A stretch of DNA of 64,000 nucleotides from Halococcus agarilyticus (lineage in GTDB: Archaea; Halobacteriota; Halobacteria; Halobacteriales; Halococcaceae): positions 1 through 64,000 of the forward strand of contig NZ_BAFM01000005.1 in assembly GCF_000334895.1 (NCBI RefSeq), given 5' to 3'. Below are positions 51,884-61,376 of this stretch, one piece after another; the first letter of the stretch is position 1; each line of letters opens with the position of its first letter. The position numbers and the translations under genes are program-made. The notes beneath the pieces were generated by a model, which ran no database searches, had not been told where the DNA came from, and saw only the letters and a program-made list of their open reading frames with translations.

Positions 51884-53083
51884 CGTCATCGGCGGCATAT
51901 CGAGGAACGCGGTCTCGTAGCCCTCGTGACGAGCGACTTGTGGGGGGGTCTCGACCGAAAGTCCGAGTTCGTCGCCCGATTCGATACTGTCGACGACCGT
52001 TCCGTAGTGGTAGTCGAGTTCGGGATCGAGCGTCGGTTGTAACGGACCGTCGAAGACGGTCCTGCCGTTGCGGCGGAGCGTCCCCGAGAGCGCCATCGCG
52101 GGGAGCACCATCCGGTTGTACGGCGTTCGCGCCGAGACTGCGAGGTACGGCCCGCTCGCGTCGATACCTCGTGGTGGCTCGTCGAGCACGGTCGCGAGGA
52201 ATCGACCGTCGCCGCTGGTCCGTGTGCCGACGATCTCGCCGGGGAGGTCGGCCTTCGGGGGGACAGTCGAGTTCGGGACCATCTCCATTGCCATCGGTTT
52301 GGCCGCGTCTCGGCTCCCCTCGCGCTGTCCTTTCGTCCGGGTGTAATCGATCGACTTCTTGTCGGTACGGCTGTACTCGAACTCGATATCGACGCTCGCT
52401 GGCTCGGCGAACATCCCGACGAACTCGCCCGTCCGGCGCGTCGACATCCCGCCGACGCTGAGCGTCGCCGTGTAGGTGCCATTCCCTTCGAGTCCGAAGT
52501 TCGCGCCGTAGTGAAACCCCATCCGCTGGGACAGCATCGGGTAGATCACTTCCTGAGAGACGATTTCTCCGTCCTGCGTGATCTCGACAGAAAGGCCGGT
52601 ATCCGGCAGCACAGTGCGGGTTTTCGGCTCCCAGACCGACGCCATCAGATGTACGGAATCGTCCTGCTGGATCGAGACCTTCCGAGTCTCGCTGCCGTTG
52701 ACGGTCCAGAAGCGGTGGGGATACGAGTACATCACTCCGAACGCGTAGTTGCTCGCGCCGTTCCTGTCCCCGTTCGTCGAGGCGTTCGACGACATCGCGC
52801 TCGAATCGTTCATCGCCATTCCGCCCGAGTCGTTCATACTGTCCATCCCGCCCATGTCGCTCATGTTCCCCATTCCGCCCGAGTCGTTCATCGCCATCCC
52901 ACCCATCCCGCTCATGCCGACCATCTCCATACCCTCGGTGTGGGTCGGATAGTAGACTGCATTGGGGCGGTTTTCGACGAGCGGCGGGTCGCCCCGTCTG
53001 ACGGAGAACAGGCCGGCACAGCCGGCGAGGGCGACGCTACCCGTCATGCCGGCGGAAGCCCGCAGAAACGTTCGGCGATCCAT
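51872..53083 (-). CDS. P19-like (iron transport family) lipoprotein with Met-rich region
   Basis: 403 residues. Tat-type signal DRRTFLRAS and lipobox LAGC (Cys22). Residues ~51-99 are a Met/Gly/Asn/Ser-rich stretch (MEMVGMSGMGGMAM and similar) as seen in copper-binding proteins. Two P19-like beta domains follow: the first has FGVMYSYPHRFWTV and RMGFHYGANFGLEGNGTY, the second ASGPYLAVSARTPYN and LDYHYGTVVDSIE. Conserved His/Met residues in P19 proteins bind copper and iron outside the cell. Start at ATG 53083; frame upstream to 53317 is not signal-like. Confidence 0.8.
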   Translation of the reverse strand: MDRRTFLRASAGMTGSVALAGCAGLFSVRRGDPPLVENRPNAVYYPTHTEGMEMVGMSGMGGMAMNDSGGMGNMSDMGGMDSMNDSGGMAMNDSSAMSSNASTNGDRNGASNYAFGVMYSYPHRFWTVNGSETRKVSIQQDDSVHLMASVWEPKTRTVLPDTGLSVEITQDGEIVSQEVIYPMLSQRMGFHYGANFGLEGNGTYTATLSVGGMSTRRTGEFVGMFAEPASVDIEFEYSRTDKKSIDYTRTKGQREGSRDAAKPMAMEMVPNSTVPPKADLPGEIVGTRTSGDGRFLATVLDEPPRGIDASGPYLAVSARTPYNRMVLPAMALSGTLRRNGRTVFDGPLQPTLDPELDYHYGTVVDSIESGDELGLSVETPPQVARHEGYETAFLDMPPMTFTV

Positions 53084-53200
53084 CGTGCGTCGTATCGGGG
53101 CTCCGTGGAAAAACCGGTTCTGGTCCGTCTCTCGAATCCGTGCCGCAGCTTCGACGATCGTACCAGAATTCCTAATCGATAGCGCTCGACAGATCGAATC

Positions 53201-53803
53201 ATGGAGTTCGAACGGCGACGACGGACGTTCCTCCGACTCGCGGGGAGCGCGGCACTCGCCGCGCTCGCCGGTTGCAGTGGCGACGGAGGAACGGATGGAA
53301 ACGACGACACGACGCAAACGAACGCCGATGGTGCCGCGGGAAACGACACGACGACCGGCGACGAAGCCCGCACGACGACGGCCAGCGGTAGTACCGAAAC
53401 GGGGACGGCGACCGCGAGAGCACGTCCCGAGACGACGAACGCGACAGCGCCGACCGAAACGACGAATGGGACGAACAGTGGCGGAGCGAACGACAGCGGA
53501 ACGAACGTCGGTGGAACGAACGACACCGGAACGACGACGAGGGTAGACGACCTGAGTGGTCCCGTTCCGACAGCCTACCGAACGGCGTCGAGTCAGGGCG
53601 GAACGGAGCGAAATCGCGACTCACTCCAGTCGAAGGAGGCCGTCGAATACCAGTCACAGCCGAAGGACGGCCAGCAGTGCTCGGGCTGTCTGTTCTATCT
53701 CGCAGACAAAAACGGGGACGGACTCGGCGCGTGCAGCGTGGTGGAGGGCTACATCGAGCCGGAGGCGTGGTGTGTGAGCTACAGTCCATACCAGGACGGC
53801 TGA
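53201..53803 (+). CDS. High-potential iron-sulfur protein (HiPIP) lipoprotein
   Basis: 200 residues. N-terminus RRRRTFLRLAGSAALAALAGC gives a Tat signal with lipobox LAGC in outline; a ~90-residue Thr/Gly/Asn/Ala linker follows. The C-terminal HiPIP domain has four cluster cysteines: CSGCLFYLADKNGDGLGAC, then AWC, followed by VSYSPYQDG. It carries one [4Fe-4S](3+/2+) centre and acts as an outer-face electron carrier. Divergent from the P19-like gene (117 bases between starts), so the two may share control. Confidence 0.9.
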   Translation: MEFERRRRTFLRLAGSAALAALAGCSGDGGTDGNDDTTQTNADGAAGNDTTTGDEARTTTASGSTETGTATARARPETTNATAPTETTNGTNSGGANDSGTNVGGTNDTGTTTRVDDLSGPVPTAYRTASSQGGTERNRDSLQSKEAVEYQSQPKDGQQCSGCLFYLADKNGDGLGACSVVEGYIEPEAWCVSYSPYQDG

Positions 53804-53918
53804 AAGCGTCCCTCACACTCCCGCGAGCCGACGTTCGTTTCGAGAGTCGTGCCAGAAATCACTATACGGAACCGCTTGAACGTCCGAACAGCCCCACCCA
53901 AGGGGTACTGGAACCCAC

Positions 53919-54983
53919 ATGAACTCCCCGAAAGAATCCACGAGCGCTCCGTCGGAGAACACCGATCGTCGTCGATTCATGAAAGCCGCCATCGGGACGG
54001 CGGCGACGGCTGCCGCGATTCCGGCCGTCAGTACGACCGCCGCCGCCCACTTCCCGGAGGAGCTCGCTATCGATATCGCTCCGGAACGTGAAGGGAATCG
54101 GGTCGAACCGGACGAGAACGGCCGGGTTTCGGTCGCGGTACGGTACACCGAGTTCACGGACGAGAACGGTGAGACGGTCGTGTTCGATCCGACCGACCGC
54201 GCCGTCAGATATCGCTTCGGCACTCACGAGATCCTCGGCAACGGCGGCGGTGTTCGGCCGGTCGACGACGGTGCGGTCAGCGACGTCGACGGCGACGGCA
54301 ACGACGACCTCGTGTTGGAGTTCCCGCTCGACGGCGCGGGCTTCACCGGCGACGAGTCGACGGGAACGCTGTTCTGGGAACGAGACGACTCGGGCGAGCA
54401 CGGCTACGCCGGGACGGACGATATCGCCCTCCTGGACGACATGGCGATCAGCGACATCGACGTCCTGAACTACGCACTCACGCTCGAACACCTCGAACAC
54501 GCCTTCTACCGCGATGGCCTGGCATCGAGCGCCGGAACGTTCAGCGAACACGACGTCGAGCGATCGGCGGTCGCGCGGTACTTCGACCGGCCGACGCTTC
54601 GGTTCTCGATGTACCAGCAGCTCGAAGACATCCGCGATCACGAGAAAGCCCACGTCGAGAAACTGACACAGACCATCACCGATCTCGGCGGCAACCCCGT
54701 CGAGGAGGCCGACTACGCGTTCGACTACGACACGTTCGAGGAGTTCGTCGCGATCGCCGCCCGTCTCGAGGACGTCGGCGTCTCCGCGTACGCCGGGGCG
54801 GCACCCCTGCTCTCCGATCCGGATCTCGTGCCCCCCGCGTTGAGCATCCACTCGGTCGAGGCACGGCACGCGAGCTTCCTCGATACGCTGAACCTTCGCC
54901 GAGCGGCCCCCGATGCGTTCGATTCCGCCCGCTCGATGGAGCAGGTGCTCCCCATCGCGAAGGAGTTCGTCGCCACGGAGTGA
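53919..54983 (+). CDS. Tat-exported ferritin-like domain protein
   Basis: 354 residues. Tat signal TDRRRFMKAAIGTAATAAA, cleavage near AAAHF. Residues ~40-175 form an unrecognised beta-rich domain with an Asp-rich Ca-like loop (SDVDGDGNDD). The four-helix ferritin-like part has the iron-ligand motifs LEHLEHAFYRDGL, DIRDHEKAHVEKL and SVEARHASF (two ExxH). Extracytoplasmic ferritin-like proteins of this sort are common in archaea, function unproven. It follows the HiPIP gene by 115 bases on the same strand. Confidence 0.85.
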   Translation: MNSPKESTSAPSENTDRRRFMKAAIGTAATAAAIPAVSTTAAAHFPEELAIDIAPEREGNRVEPDENGRVSVAVRYTEFTDENGETVVFDPTDRAVRYRFGTHEILGNGGGVRPVDDGAVSDVDGDGNDDLVLEFPLDGAGFTGDESTGTLFWERDDSGEHGYAGTDDIALLDDMAISDIDVLNYALTLEHLEHAFYRDGLASSAGTFSEHDVERSAVARYFDRPTLRFSMYQQLEDIRDHEKAHVEKLTQTITDLGGNPVEEADYAFDYDTFEEFVAIAARLEDVGVSAYAGAAPLLSDPDLVPPALSIHSVEARHASFLDTLNLRRAAPDAFDSARSMEQVLPIAKEFVATE

Positions 54984-55065
54984 GACGGGCGACGGCGGTT
55001 CGGACCGCCTCGGAGACCCCTCCGAAAACGGAACGGCACTCGTCGCAGCCCTCTCGTTCGCTGGA

Positions 55066-55581
55066 TTACGGATCGTCGAGCAGTCTGTCGGCCACCCGCG
55101 TGAACCGATCCACCAGGCGCGCCGGCGTCGACGGGTCGGTCTCGTCGAGCAACTGCGTCGTCTCCTTCGGTCGAACGAGCGCGAGCGTGACGTGATTGCG
55201 CTCGTCCCGCCGTTTCGCGACCACCGCCTGCTCGACGAGGTGATCGAGATGCCATTCGAGCGTGCTCCGCGCGATGTCGAGCTCGTCGGCCACCCGCTGG
55301 GGTCGTGCCGTCCCGTGCTCGGCGAGGACGGTGACGACGTCACTCGCGGTCTCGCGGCACAACAGCGCGAGCGCGCCGCGCTCCCACTCGTCACAGTCGA
55401 GCGGGTAGTAGTGGGTCTGGCCGTACAGCTGCTCGTCGACGAGATCCTCGGCCGAAAGCAGTCGCTTGAGGTGGTACTGGACCTGGCCGGGCGCGAGATC
55501 GAGCGTGCGGACGAGACCGCTGAAGTGGACGCCGGGGTGGGCGTGAACGTGCCGAGCGATCCGCTTGCGGGTCTCGCTCAC
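55066..55581 (-). CDS. Two-domain winged-helix regulator (DUF7343-like)
   Basis: 171 residues from GTG 55581. Two winged-helix domains: RIARHVHAHPGVHFSGLVRT then LAPGQVQYHLKRLLSAEDLV, and ETASDVVTVLAEHGTARPQR then LDIARSTLEWHLDHLVEQAV. Both recognition helices are intact. Probably a DNA-binding regulator, perhaps of its own operon. It overlaps the upstream four-helix membrane protein gene by 4 bases (stop 55578), a pairing that recurs in haloarchaea. Confidence 0.83.
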   Translation of the reverse strand: MSETRKRIARHVHAHPGVHFSGLVRTLDLAPGQVQYHLKRLLSAEDLVDEQLYGQTHYYPLDCDEWERGALALLCRETASDVVTVLAEHGTARPQRVADELDIARSTLEWHLDHLVEQAVVAKRRDERNHVTLALVRPKETTQLLDETDPSTPARLVDRFTRVADRLLDDP

Positions 55582-55928
55582 GTGCTGCCTCCGCCGGTCG
55601 CGGGTTCTGTCGTGCGACCGAAGTACACCGCGGCGATGAGCAGGACGGCCATGACGCCATCGAGCGAGTGCTCCACGAGGTGGTGCGTCCCGGTGGGAAG
55701 CAGTTCCCCCATCGCCAACCCGCCGGCGACGGTTTTGGCCAACAGGGTCACGAGCGCCAGCGCGATCAGCAGGTACGATCGCGACCGCCGTTGGGCGAAC
55801 GCGGCGATCGCGAGGCCGGCGACGATCAGCGACGCTGCCCCCGCGAGGACGAGCACGCCTGGCAGCGCGAGACTGCCCACGGACACGGCGTCGTACCCCA
55901 TCCCGAGATGTAGTGTGTGAGTCGACAT
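55578..55928 (-). CDS. Small membrane protein paired with the winged-helix regulator (DUF7471-like)
   Basis: 116 residues from ATG 55928, about three to four transmembrane segments: LALPGVLVLAGAASLIVAGL, SYLLIALALVTLLAKTVAGG and HSLDGVMAVLLIAAVYFG. A His pair (THHLVEH) lies between helices. Not characterised. Coupled by a 4-base overlap to the regulator, suggesting a membrane sensor and its transcription factor. Confidence 0.75.
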   Translation of the reverse strand: MSTHTLHLGMGYDAVSVGSLALPGVLVLAGAASLIVAGLAIAAFAQRRSRSYLLIALALVTLLAKTVAGGLAMGELLPTGTHHLVEHSLDGVMAVLLIAAVYFGRTTEPATGGGST

Positions 55929-56089
55929 CTGTTTCGTGAACTGACGACCGCAACTCCCACCCCGTCCGAGACGGTGGAGTGTCGTCCCGTTCGCCGAGAC
56001 GGCAGTCGTCGACGGTTTACTACCGTACGCTTGCCGAGGCGCGTGAATAACGGTTCTGGTGCGATCGCCGAATCCCCCATCACGGACCG

Positions 56090-57535
56090 CTACCCGGCGA
56101 CGACGGGTCGGGAGATGATCCAGAGCGACAGCACCGTGTATCCGACCATCAGGATCACGAGCGGGAGGTGGGCCCGTCGCGCGCGCCCGAGCGACCCGTA
56201 GCGATCGAGCGCCACGCGGTGGGCGGCCACGACGGCGACGACGTGTCCGACGACGATGAGGAGCACCTGCGATCCCCAGAACGCTTCGAGGGAGAGCCAC
56301 GCGAGCGGCTCGGCAGGCTCGACCGGCGCGACCGCGATCGACCACCCGATGGCCGCGAGTCGCCCGACGTTCTCGATCACGAACGGGTAGTTGTGTGCGA
56401 CCTCGTAGGCGGCGGCGATCGGGAGCACCGTCGGCGCGAACGCGAGCGCCGTCTCACGCCACGTCCCGCTCTCGTCGGCCACGAACGCCATCAGCGCGCC
56501 GACGCCGACGAACGCCGCGACGAACCCGCCGAGTCCGATCGCGTAGACGAGCACGCTGGTCGTCGGGCCGGATCCGAGCGCGTTCCTGAGTCCGAACAGC
56601 ACCGTCTGGTACGTCGAGGTGTTCGCGAACCCGTCGAAACTCACCGTGTACACCGTGGCGACGACGAACGCGACGAGAGCGAGATCCCCGACGCACCGCG
56701 TACAGCCCGCCCACGGCGGACGGAGCGCGACGGTGTACGCCGACCGCGGCTCCGATGCCGAATCCGATCCCGACCGCGACACCGATCCCGATTTCGGCTC
56801 CGTCTCGACGAACCGTATCGGCGCGACCCGACCGAACAGCCGATACAGCACCGACAGCGCGTCGGCGTGTCGGAACCATGCCTCCCCGAACGCCACCCCG
56901 CCGAGCACCATCACCGCGGCGTAGCCCGCGACGATGACGGCGGTCGCGGCGGGCGAACGCGGGAGCACCGTCAGGTTCTCGACGATCCCGATGCCGACGA
57001 CGAACCCGATGAACGCGGGCCAGTGGCCGAGCCACGACGGGTACGCACCGACGGCGGCGATCTCGTGTCCCTCCAGTCGCACCAGGCCGTCGTAGAGCGT
57101 CCGCCACGGCGACAGCACTCGCCACGGACTGCCGAGAAGGATCGAGAGGAGACCGACGCCCTTGATCCAGACCGCCCACACGAACACCGTCGCGACGTTC
57201 TCGGCCTCGATCTGCGGACCGAGGAGACCGTGGCCGACCGTGACGAGGAATCCGAGGAAGAACACTGCCCGTGTCCCGTAGCGGAGGCCGGCCGCGAACT
57301 CGCCTGATATCGAGGAACGAGAACGCCACGTTCGCGCCGTTGAGGCGGTTTCGGCCGTCACACCGAGCCACGCCGCGGTTGCGGCGACCGTGACGCCCGC
57401 CCCGCCGAACAGGAGTTCGAGGGGGATCGGCGCGGCGAACCGCGAGTCCGCGACCTGGTGTGCGCCCGCGACGCCAGTGGCGACGAGGAAAGCGAGGGCG
57501 AGCCAGACGGTGATCGTCGGTCGACGCCACCTCAT
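56090..57535 (-). CDS. Large polytopic membrane protein of unknown function
   Basis: 481 residues from ATG 57535, about 11-12 transmembrane helices. Notable parts: GVAGAHQVADSRFAAPIPLE after the first helix, LLGSPWRVLSPWRTLYDGLV, GIVENLTVLPRSP, a cytoplasmic linker rich in Ser, and GCTRCVGD. Related proteins occur in actinobacteria and haloarchaea, all uncharacterised as far as I know. No neighbour gives a clear hint. Confidence 0.75.
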   Translation of the reverse strand: MRWRRPTITVWLALAFLVATGVAGAHQVADSRFAAPIPLELLFGGAGVTVAATAAWLGVTAETASTARTWRSRSSISGEFAAGLRYGTRAVFFLGFLVTVGHGLLGPQIEAENVATVFVWAVWIKGVGLLSILLGSPWRVLSPWRTLYDGLVRLEGHEIAAVGAYPSWLGHWPAFIGFVVGIGIVENLTVLPRSPAATAVIVAGYAAVMVLGGVAFGEAWFRHADALSVLYRLFGRVAPIRFVETEPKSGSVSRSGSDSASEPRSAYTVALRPPWAGCTRCVGDLALVAFVVATVYTVSFDGFANTSTYQTVLFGLRNALGSGPTTSVLVYAIGLGGFVAAFVGVGALMAFVADESGTWRETALAFAPTVLPIAAAYEVAHNYPFVIENVGRLAAIGWSIAVAPVEPAEPLAWLSLEAFWGSQVLLIVVGHVVAVVAAHRVALDRYGSLGRARRAHLPLVILMVGYTVLSLWIISRPVVAG

Positions 57536-57649
57536 GGTGGCTCTCACCGGAGAGCGTCAAAGAACCTGCTGATACGCGTCCCTGGTACGATTCTCGAATC
57601 CACCGGGGCGACGGGAGCGTTTATCCTCCGACGGGCGCACACGAGCACA

Positions 57650-58909
57650 ATGCGCGTGCGGACGGCGGTCGCGGCGGTCGTCGTGCTCGTCGGACTCGCC
57701 GGCGCGGCGGCGTTCGGTCTCGCTGGCACCGGTGGCGTCGGGAGCGACGGGATCGACGACGGCACGCTCGCCGAACGGTGGGTGAGCGACCCGCAGGCAG
57801 CGCTCGAATCCAACCACCACACCCCGGCCGTCGCGTTCGTCGACGGCGAGTCGTTCGTCGCCGTGCCGATCAACAGCCGCCAGGGGAAGACGTGCGTCCT
57901 CAGCGTGCTCGACGGGAACGGCTCCGAGCGGTGGCGGCGGACCGTCGCCTCCGAGGCCTGCACCGTTCACTCGGTTTCGGACCCGACGATCGCGGACTTC
58001 GACGGCGACGGCGATCGGGAGGTGATCGCGGCGACGAGCACGAAGGAGATCGTCGTCTACGGCCTCCGAAGTGGCCGCGAGGAGTTCCGCCACGATCTCA
58101 CCTCCTACGGCTACGCGAAACCCCTCGTCGCCGATCTCCTCCCCGCCGAGGGCAACGAAACCGTCGTCACCGACCTCCTCGGCGGGGTGTTCGCGTTCCG
58201 GGGGGACGGCTCCGTCGCGTGGCAACGGACGTTCGACGACGCCCGCGTTCGCCAACCGGCCGTCGCGGACTTCGACGCCGACGGCCAGCCGGAGATAGCG
58301 ATCGGCCAGCTCGACGGGGAGGCGATCGTGCTCGAACGCGACGGTCGCGTCGCGTGGCGGACGTCGCTGCCGAACGCGACGTCGGTCAAGTGGATGGCGA
58401 CGGGCCAGGCCGACGGCGACGACCCGATCGAGCTGGTGTTCGCGACCTTCTTCGGCGAAGTGATGGCGCTCGACGGGACGAACGGGTCGGTCGAGTGGCG
58501 ACGGAACCTCAGCGCCCGCGGCGCGACGGTGCATACGCTCGGCGACGGGGACGGCGACGGTCGGCCCGAGGTGTACGTCGGCGCGAGGGACGGCACGCTT
58601 CGGAGCCTCGACGCGGCCAACGGCAGCGTCGAATGGACGACCCAGCTCACGGGCGAGACCGTGCTGGCGATGCCGCCGCCGAGCCTCGGCGATCTCGACG
58701 GCGACGGCAACCTCGAACTCGTCGCCGTGACCGGCAACGGGCTCGTGAGCGTCGTCGATCCGACGACCGGCGAAACGGTCGACGCCTACGAGCGCGAGGT
58801 GCCGATCTGGACGTTCCCACGACTCGCGGATGCCGACGGTGACGGCCGCGACGAGGTGTTCGTGATCTACGGCGACGGCCGGGTGGTCGCGCTCTCGTAC
58901 CGATCGTAG
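57650..58909 (+). CDS. Secreted beta-propeller (FG-GAP/VCBS-like) protein, copy 1
   Basis: 419 residues. Signal TAVAAVVVLVGLAGAAAFGL, then repeats of an FG-GAP/PQQ-like propeller. Asp-rich calcium loops recur: DFDGDGDREVIAAT, DFDADGQPEIAIG, DGDGDGRPEVYVG, DLDGDGNLELVAVT and DADGDGRDEVFVIYGD. Two free cysteines early (CVL and CTV) might pair. Likely an extracellular Ca-binding adhesion or structural protein. Tandem paralogue directly downstream. Confidence 0.83.
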   Translation: MRVRTAVAAVVVLVGLAGAAAFGLAGTGGVGSDGIDDGTLAERWVSDPQAALESNHHTPAVAFVDGESFVAVPINSRQGKTCVLSVLDGNGSERWRRTVASEACTVHSVSDPTIADFDGDGDREVIAATSTKEIVVYGLRSGREEFRHDLTSYGYAKPLVADLLPAEGNETVVTDLLGGVFAFRGDGSVAWQRTFDDARVRQPAVADFDADGQPEIAIGQLDGEAIVLERDGRVAWRTSLPNATSVKWMATGQADGDDPIELVFATFFGEVMALDGTNGSVEWRRNLSARGATVHTLGDGDGDGRPEVYVGARDGTLRSLDAANGSVEWTTQLTGETVLAMPPPSLGDLDGDGNLELVAVTGNGLVSVVDPTTGETVDAYEREVPIWTFPRLADADGDGRDEVFVIYGDGRVVALSYRS

Positions 58910-59001
58910 CCGGCGAGCGAGGTGGCATGATCGGTGGTGTGACTCTCGAATCCGTCCGCCCGACACGAGGGCTTATTCACGCGTGCCCGATACGGACGAG
59001 T

Positions 59002-60246
59002 ATGCAGCCCCGGACCGGCCTGGCGGCGGTGCTCGTCGTTGCGGTGCTCGCCGGGACGGCGGTCCTCGGGTTCGGTGCCGTCGCCGACTCGGGCGGGTCG
59101 CTCACCGAGCGGTGGGTGAGCACCACGGCCAGCGACACCCGAGCCAACCACCACGCCCCGGCGGCCGGACGGATCGACGGCAGTGGGATGGTCTTCGCCC
59201 CGATCAGCGGCGAGGACGACACCGACCAGTGTGCGCTGGTCGCCCAGAACGCATCCGATGGCTCGTCGCGCTGGCGCGAGCCGATCCCGTCGGCGAACTG
59301 TACGATCCACGCGGTCGCCGACCCCCTCCTCGCGGACTTCGTCGGCGACGACACACGGGAGGTCATCGCCGCGACGACCGAGCAGGAGGTCGCCGCTTAC
59401 GATCCACGGACCGGCGAGCTGGTCTTCCAGCACGATCTCACGGACTACGGCTACACCCAGCCCGTGGTCGCCGACCTCACCGGCGACGGGACGAACGAAC
59501 TCGTCGCGGTCGACGTTCGGGGTACCGTCTCCGTGCTGCGACCGGACGGGACGACGGCGTGGACGGCGACGCTCGACTCGTACACGTGGGGACAGCCGAC
59601 GGTCGCGGATTTCGACGGGGACAGCGGGAACGAGCTCGTCGTCGGGACCAGCAGCGGGCGGCTCGTGCTGTTCGAGTCGGACGGATCGGTGGTGTGGAAC
59701 CGGTCGCGCCCGTTCGCGTCGTCGATCACGTGGATGACCACGGGCCAGGCCGACGACGACCGCGCGACGGAGATCGTGACCGCAACCGACGGCGGGCGAG
59801 TGGTGGCGATCGACGGCGAGCGTGGCGCGGTCCAGTGGAGGCGCGATCTCGGCGCGTTCGCGGCGGTCCACGCGTTCGGGGACGGCGACGGTGACAACCA
59901 GTCCGAGGTGTACGCGGTCGCGAAGGACGGCACACTCAGGAGTCTCGACGCGAGCGACGGCAGCGTCGAGTGGACGACCCAGCTCACGACCGAATCAGTG
60001 CAGATGATGCCCCCGCCGAGCCTGGGGGACGTCGACGGCGACGGGAATCGGGAACTGGTCGCCACGACCAACGACGGGATCGTCTCGGTCGTCGATCCCC
60101 GATCGGGCGACGTCCTCGCCTCGTACGACCGTGACGTGCCGATCTACGTCCACCCGACGGTGGTCGACACCGACGACGACGGCACTGCGGAGGTGTACGT
60201 CGTCTACGGCGACGGCCGGGTGGTCGCGCTCTCGTACGACGACTGA
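59002..60246 (+). CDS. Secreted beta-propeller (FG-GAP/VCBS-like) protein, copy 2
   Basis: 414 residues from ATG 59002. Signal TGLAAVLVVAVLAGTAVLGF. Same layout as copy 1: both have LTERWVS/LAERWVS near residue 40, NHHAPA/NHHTPA, and end with (V/I)YGDGRVVALSY. Calcium loops here include DFDGDSGNELVVG, DGDGDNQSEVYAV and DVDGDGNRELVATT. Recent or retained tandem duplication. Intergenic distance 92 bases; each copy may have its own promoter. Confidence 0.83.
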   Translation: MQPRTGLAAVLVVAVLAGTAVLGFGAVADSGGSLTERWVSTTASDTRANHHAPAAGRIDGSGMVFAPISGEDDTDQCALVAQNASDGSSRWREPIPSANCTIHAVADPLLADFVGDDTREVIAATTEQEVAAYDPRTGELVFQHDLTDYGYTQPVVADLTGDGTNELVAVDVRGTVSVLRPDGTTAWTATLDSYTWGQPTVADFDGDSGNELVVGTSSGRLVLFESDGSVVWNRSRPFASSITWMTTGQADDDRATEIVTATDGGRVVAIDGERGAVQWRRDLGAFAAVHAFGDGDGDNQSEVYAVAKDGTLRSLDASDGSVEWTTQLTTESVQMMPPPSLGDVDGDGNRELVATTNDGIVSVVDPRSGDVLASYDRDVPIYVHPTVVDTDDDGTAEVYVVYGDGRVVALSYDD

Positions 60247-60260
60247 GAAAGCAAGACGGT

Positions 60261-61376
60261 TCAGCGATCGGCGGATGCGGGCACGTCCCGGGGCGGGCGA
60301 GCGGAGAGTTCGCCGCGCGAGAGCCCTGCGACGCCCTCCGGCCCCTCAGGATTCGTGGCGAGATCGACGATCACCTCGGTGAGATTCACAGTGCTCGCGA
60401 TGTAGTCGTCGCGCTTTTCGGCCCACTCGGCCGGCACCGACTCGTCGTCGAGCAGCGCGCACGCGCGCTCGACCGCGGGGGCGAACTCGCCGATGTTGTA
60501 GATCAGGCCCTCGCGTTCGAGCTCGACGAAGTTGCCCATGTCGGCGTCGCCGACGAAGGAGTTCGACCGGATCGCGGGCGTGCCGAGCAGCGCGGCCTCG
60601 GTCACCATCGTCTGGGTGTCGGCGACGAGGAGGTGGGCCTCGGCGAGCGCGTCGTGGAGGAGGCCCGGATGGAGGTCGAACGGCCGCGCGTCTACGCCTT
60701 CGAACGCCATCGCGTCGCTCTCGTCGGAGACGAACACGGTGGCGTGGTCGGCGAGCCTGGCGACGAGCTCGCGGCGTTCTGACGGACTGATCCCCGAGTG
60801 GCTGACGTCGTGATGCGAGCCGAACGCGTTGAACCGGCAGATGACGTACTTCTCGTCCGGACCGACCCCGAGGCGCTCGCGGATGTCGTCGCGGGGCGAG
60901 AACACGTCGGGATGGAGGTACGCCGACTCCTTGAACCCGCGAAACCGGTAGTGCTTGGGCCCGAGATCCTTCCCGAACGCGTGGGGGGTGAGGATGCTCT
61001 CGGCGAACGGCCGCGAGACCGCGTGATCCAGCGAGGTGGGCTCGGAGTCGAGGAGCAGCGTGACGGGCGTGCGCGTGAGCGCGCCGGCGTGGGCGGCGTA
61101 CGCCCCCATGCCGAAGATGCGGTCGGGGTCGTACTGTCGCGTGTATCTGAGGATCGTGTAGTAGTGGTGGGGGAGCTGGCGCACCAGCGACCACTTCGTG
61201 GTTTCGAGCCGACCGTAGCATCGGTAGGGGAGACTGTGATAGTCGAGCAAGTCCTCGGTCACGCCGTAGTCCCGGGCGAGCAACAGCACGTCGTGACCGC
61301 GGTCGTCGAGCGCCGCCGCAGCGTGCTTATACAGATGGACGTGAGCAGGCGTGTTCGTAAAAAACAGATATCTCAT
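60261..61376 (-). CDS. DUF354 family protein (glycosyltransferase-B / epimerase-like fold)
   Basis: 371 residues. MRYLFFTNTPAHVHLYKHAA begins the N-terminal Rossmann-like domain; GHDVLLLARDYGVTEDLLDY and MGAYAAHAGALTRTPVTLLL follow. The C-terminal domain has VICRFNAFGSHHDVSH and VADTQTMVTEAALLGTPAIR, the nucleotide-sugar-binding region of GT-B folds. DUF354 proteins accompany polysaccharide genes in archaea; the reaction is unproven. Start at ATG 61376; longer frames upstream lack the fold. Confidence 0.8.
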   Translation of the reverse strand: MRYLFFTNTPAHVHLYKHAAAALDDRGHDVLLLARDYGVTEDLLDYHSLPYRCYGRLETTKWSLVRQLPHHYYTILRYTRQYDPDRIFGMGAYAAHAGALTRTPVTLLLDSEPTSLDHAVSRPFAESILTPHAFGKDLGPKHYRFRGFKESAYLHPDVFSPRDDIRERLGVGPDEKYVICRFNAFGSHHDVSHSGISPSERRELVARLADHATVFVSDESDAMAFEGVDARPFDLHPGLLHDALAEAHLLVADTQTMVTEAALLGTPAIRSNSFVGDADMGNFVELEREGLIYNIGEFAPAVERACALLDDESVPAEWAEKRDDYIASTVNLTEVIVDLATNPEGPEGVAGLSRGELSARPPRDVPASADR

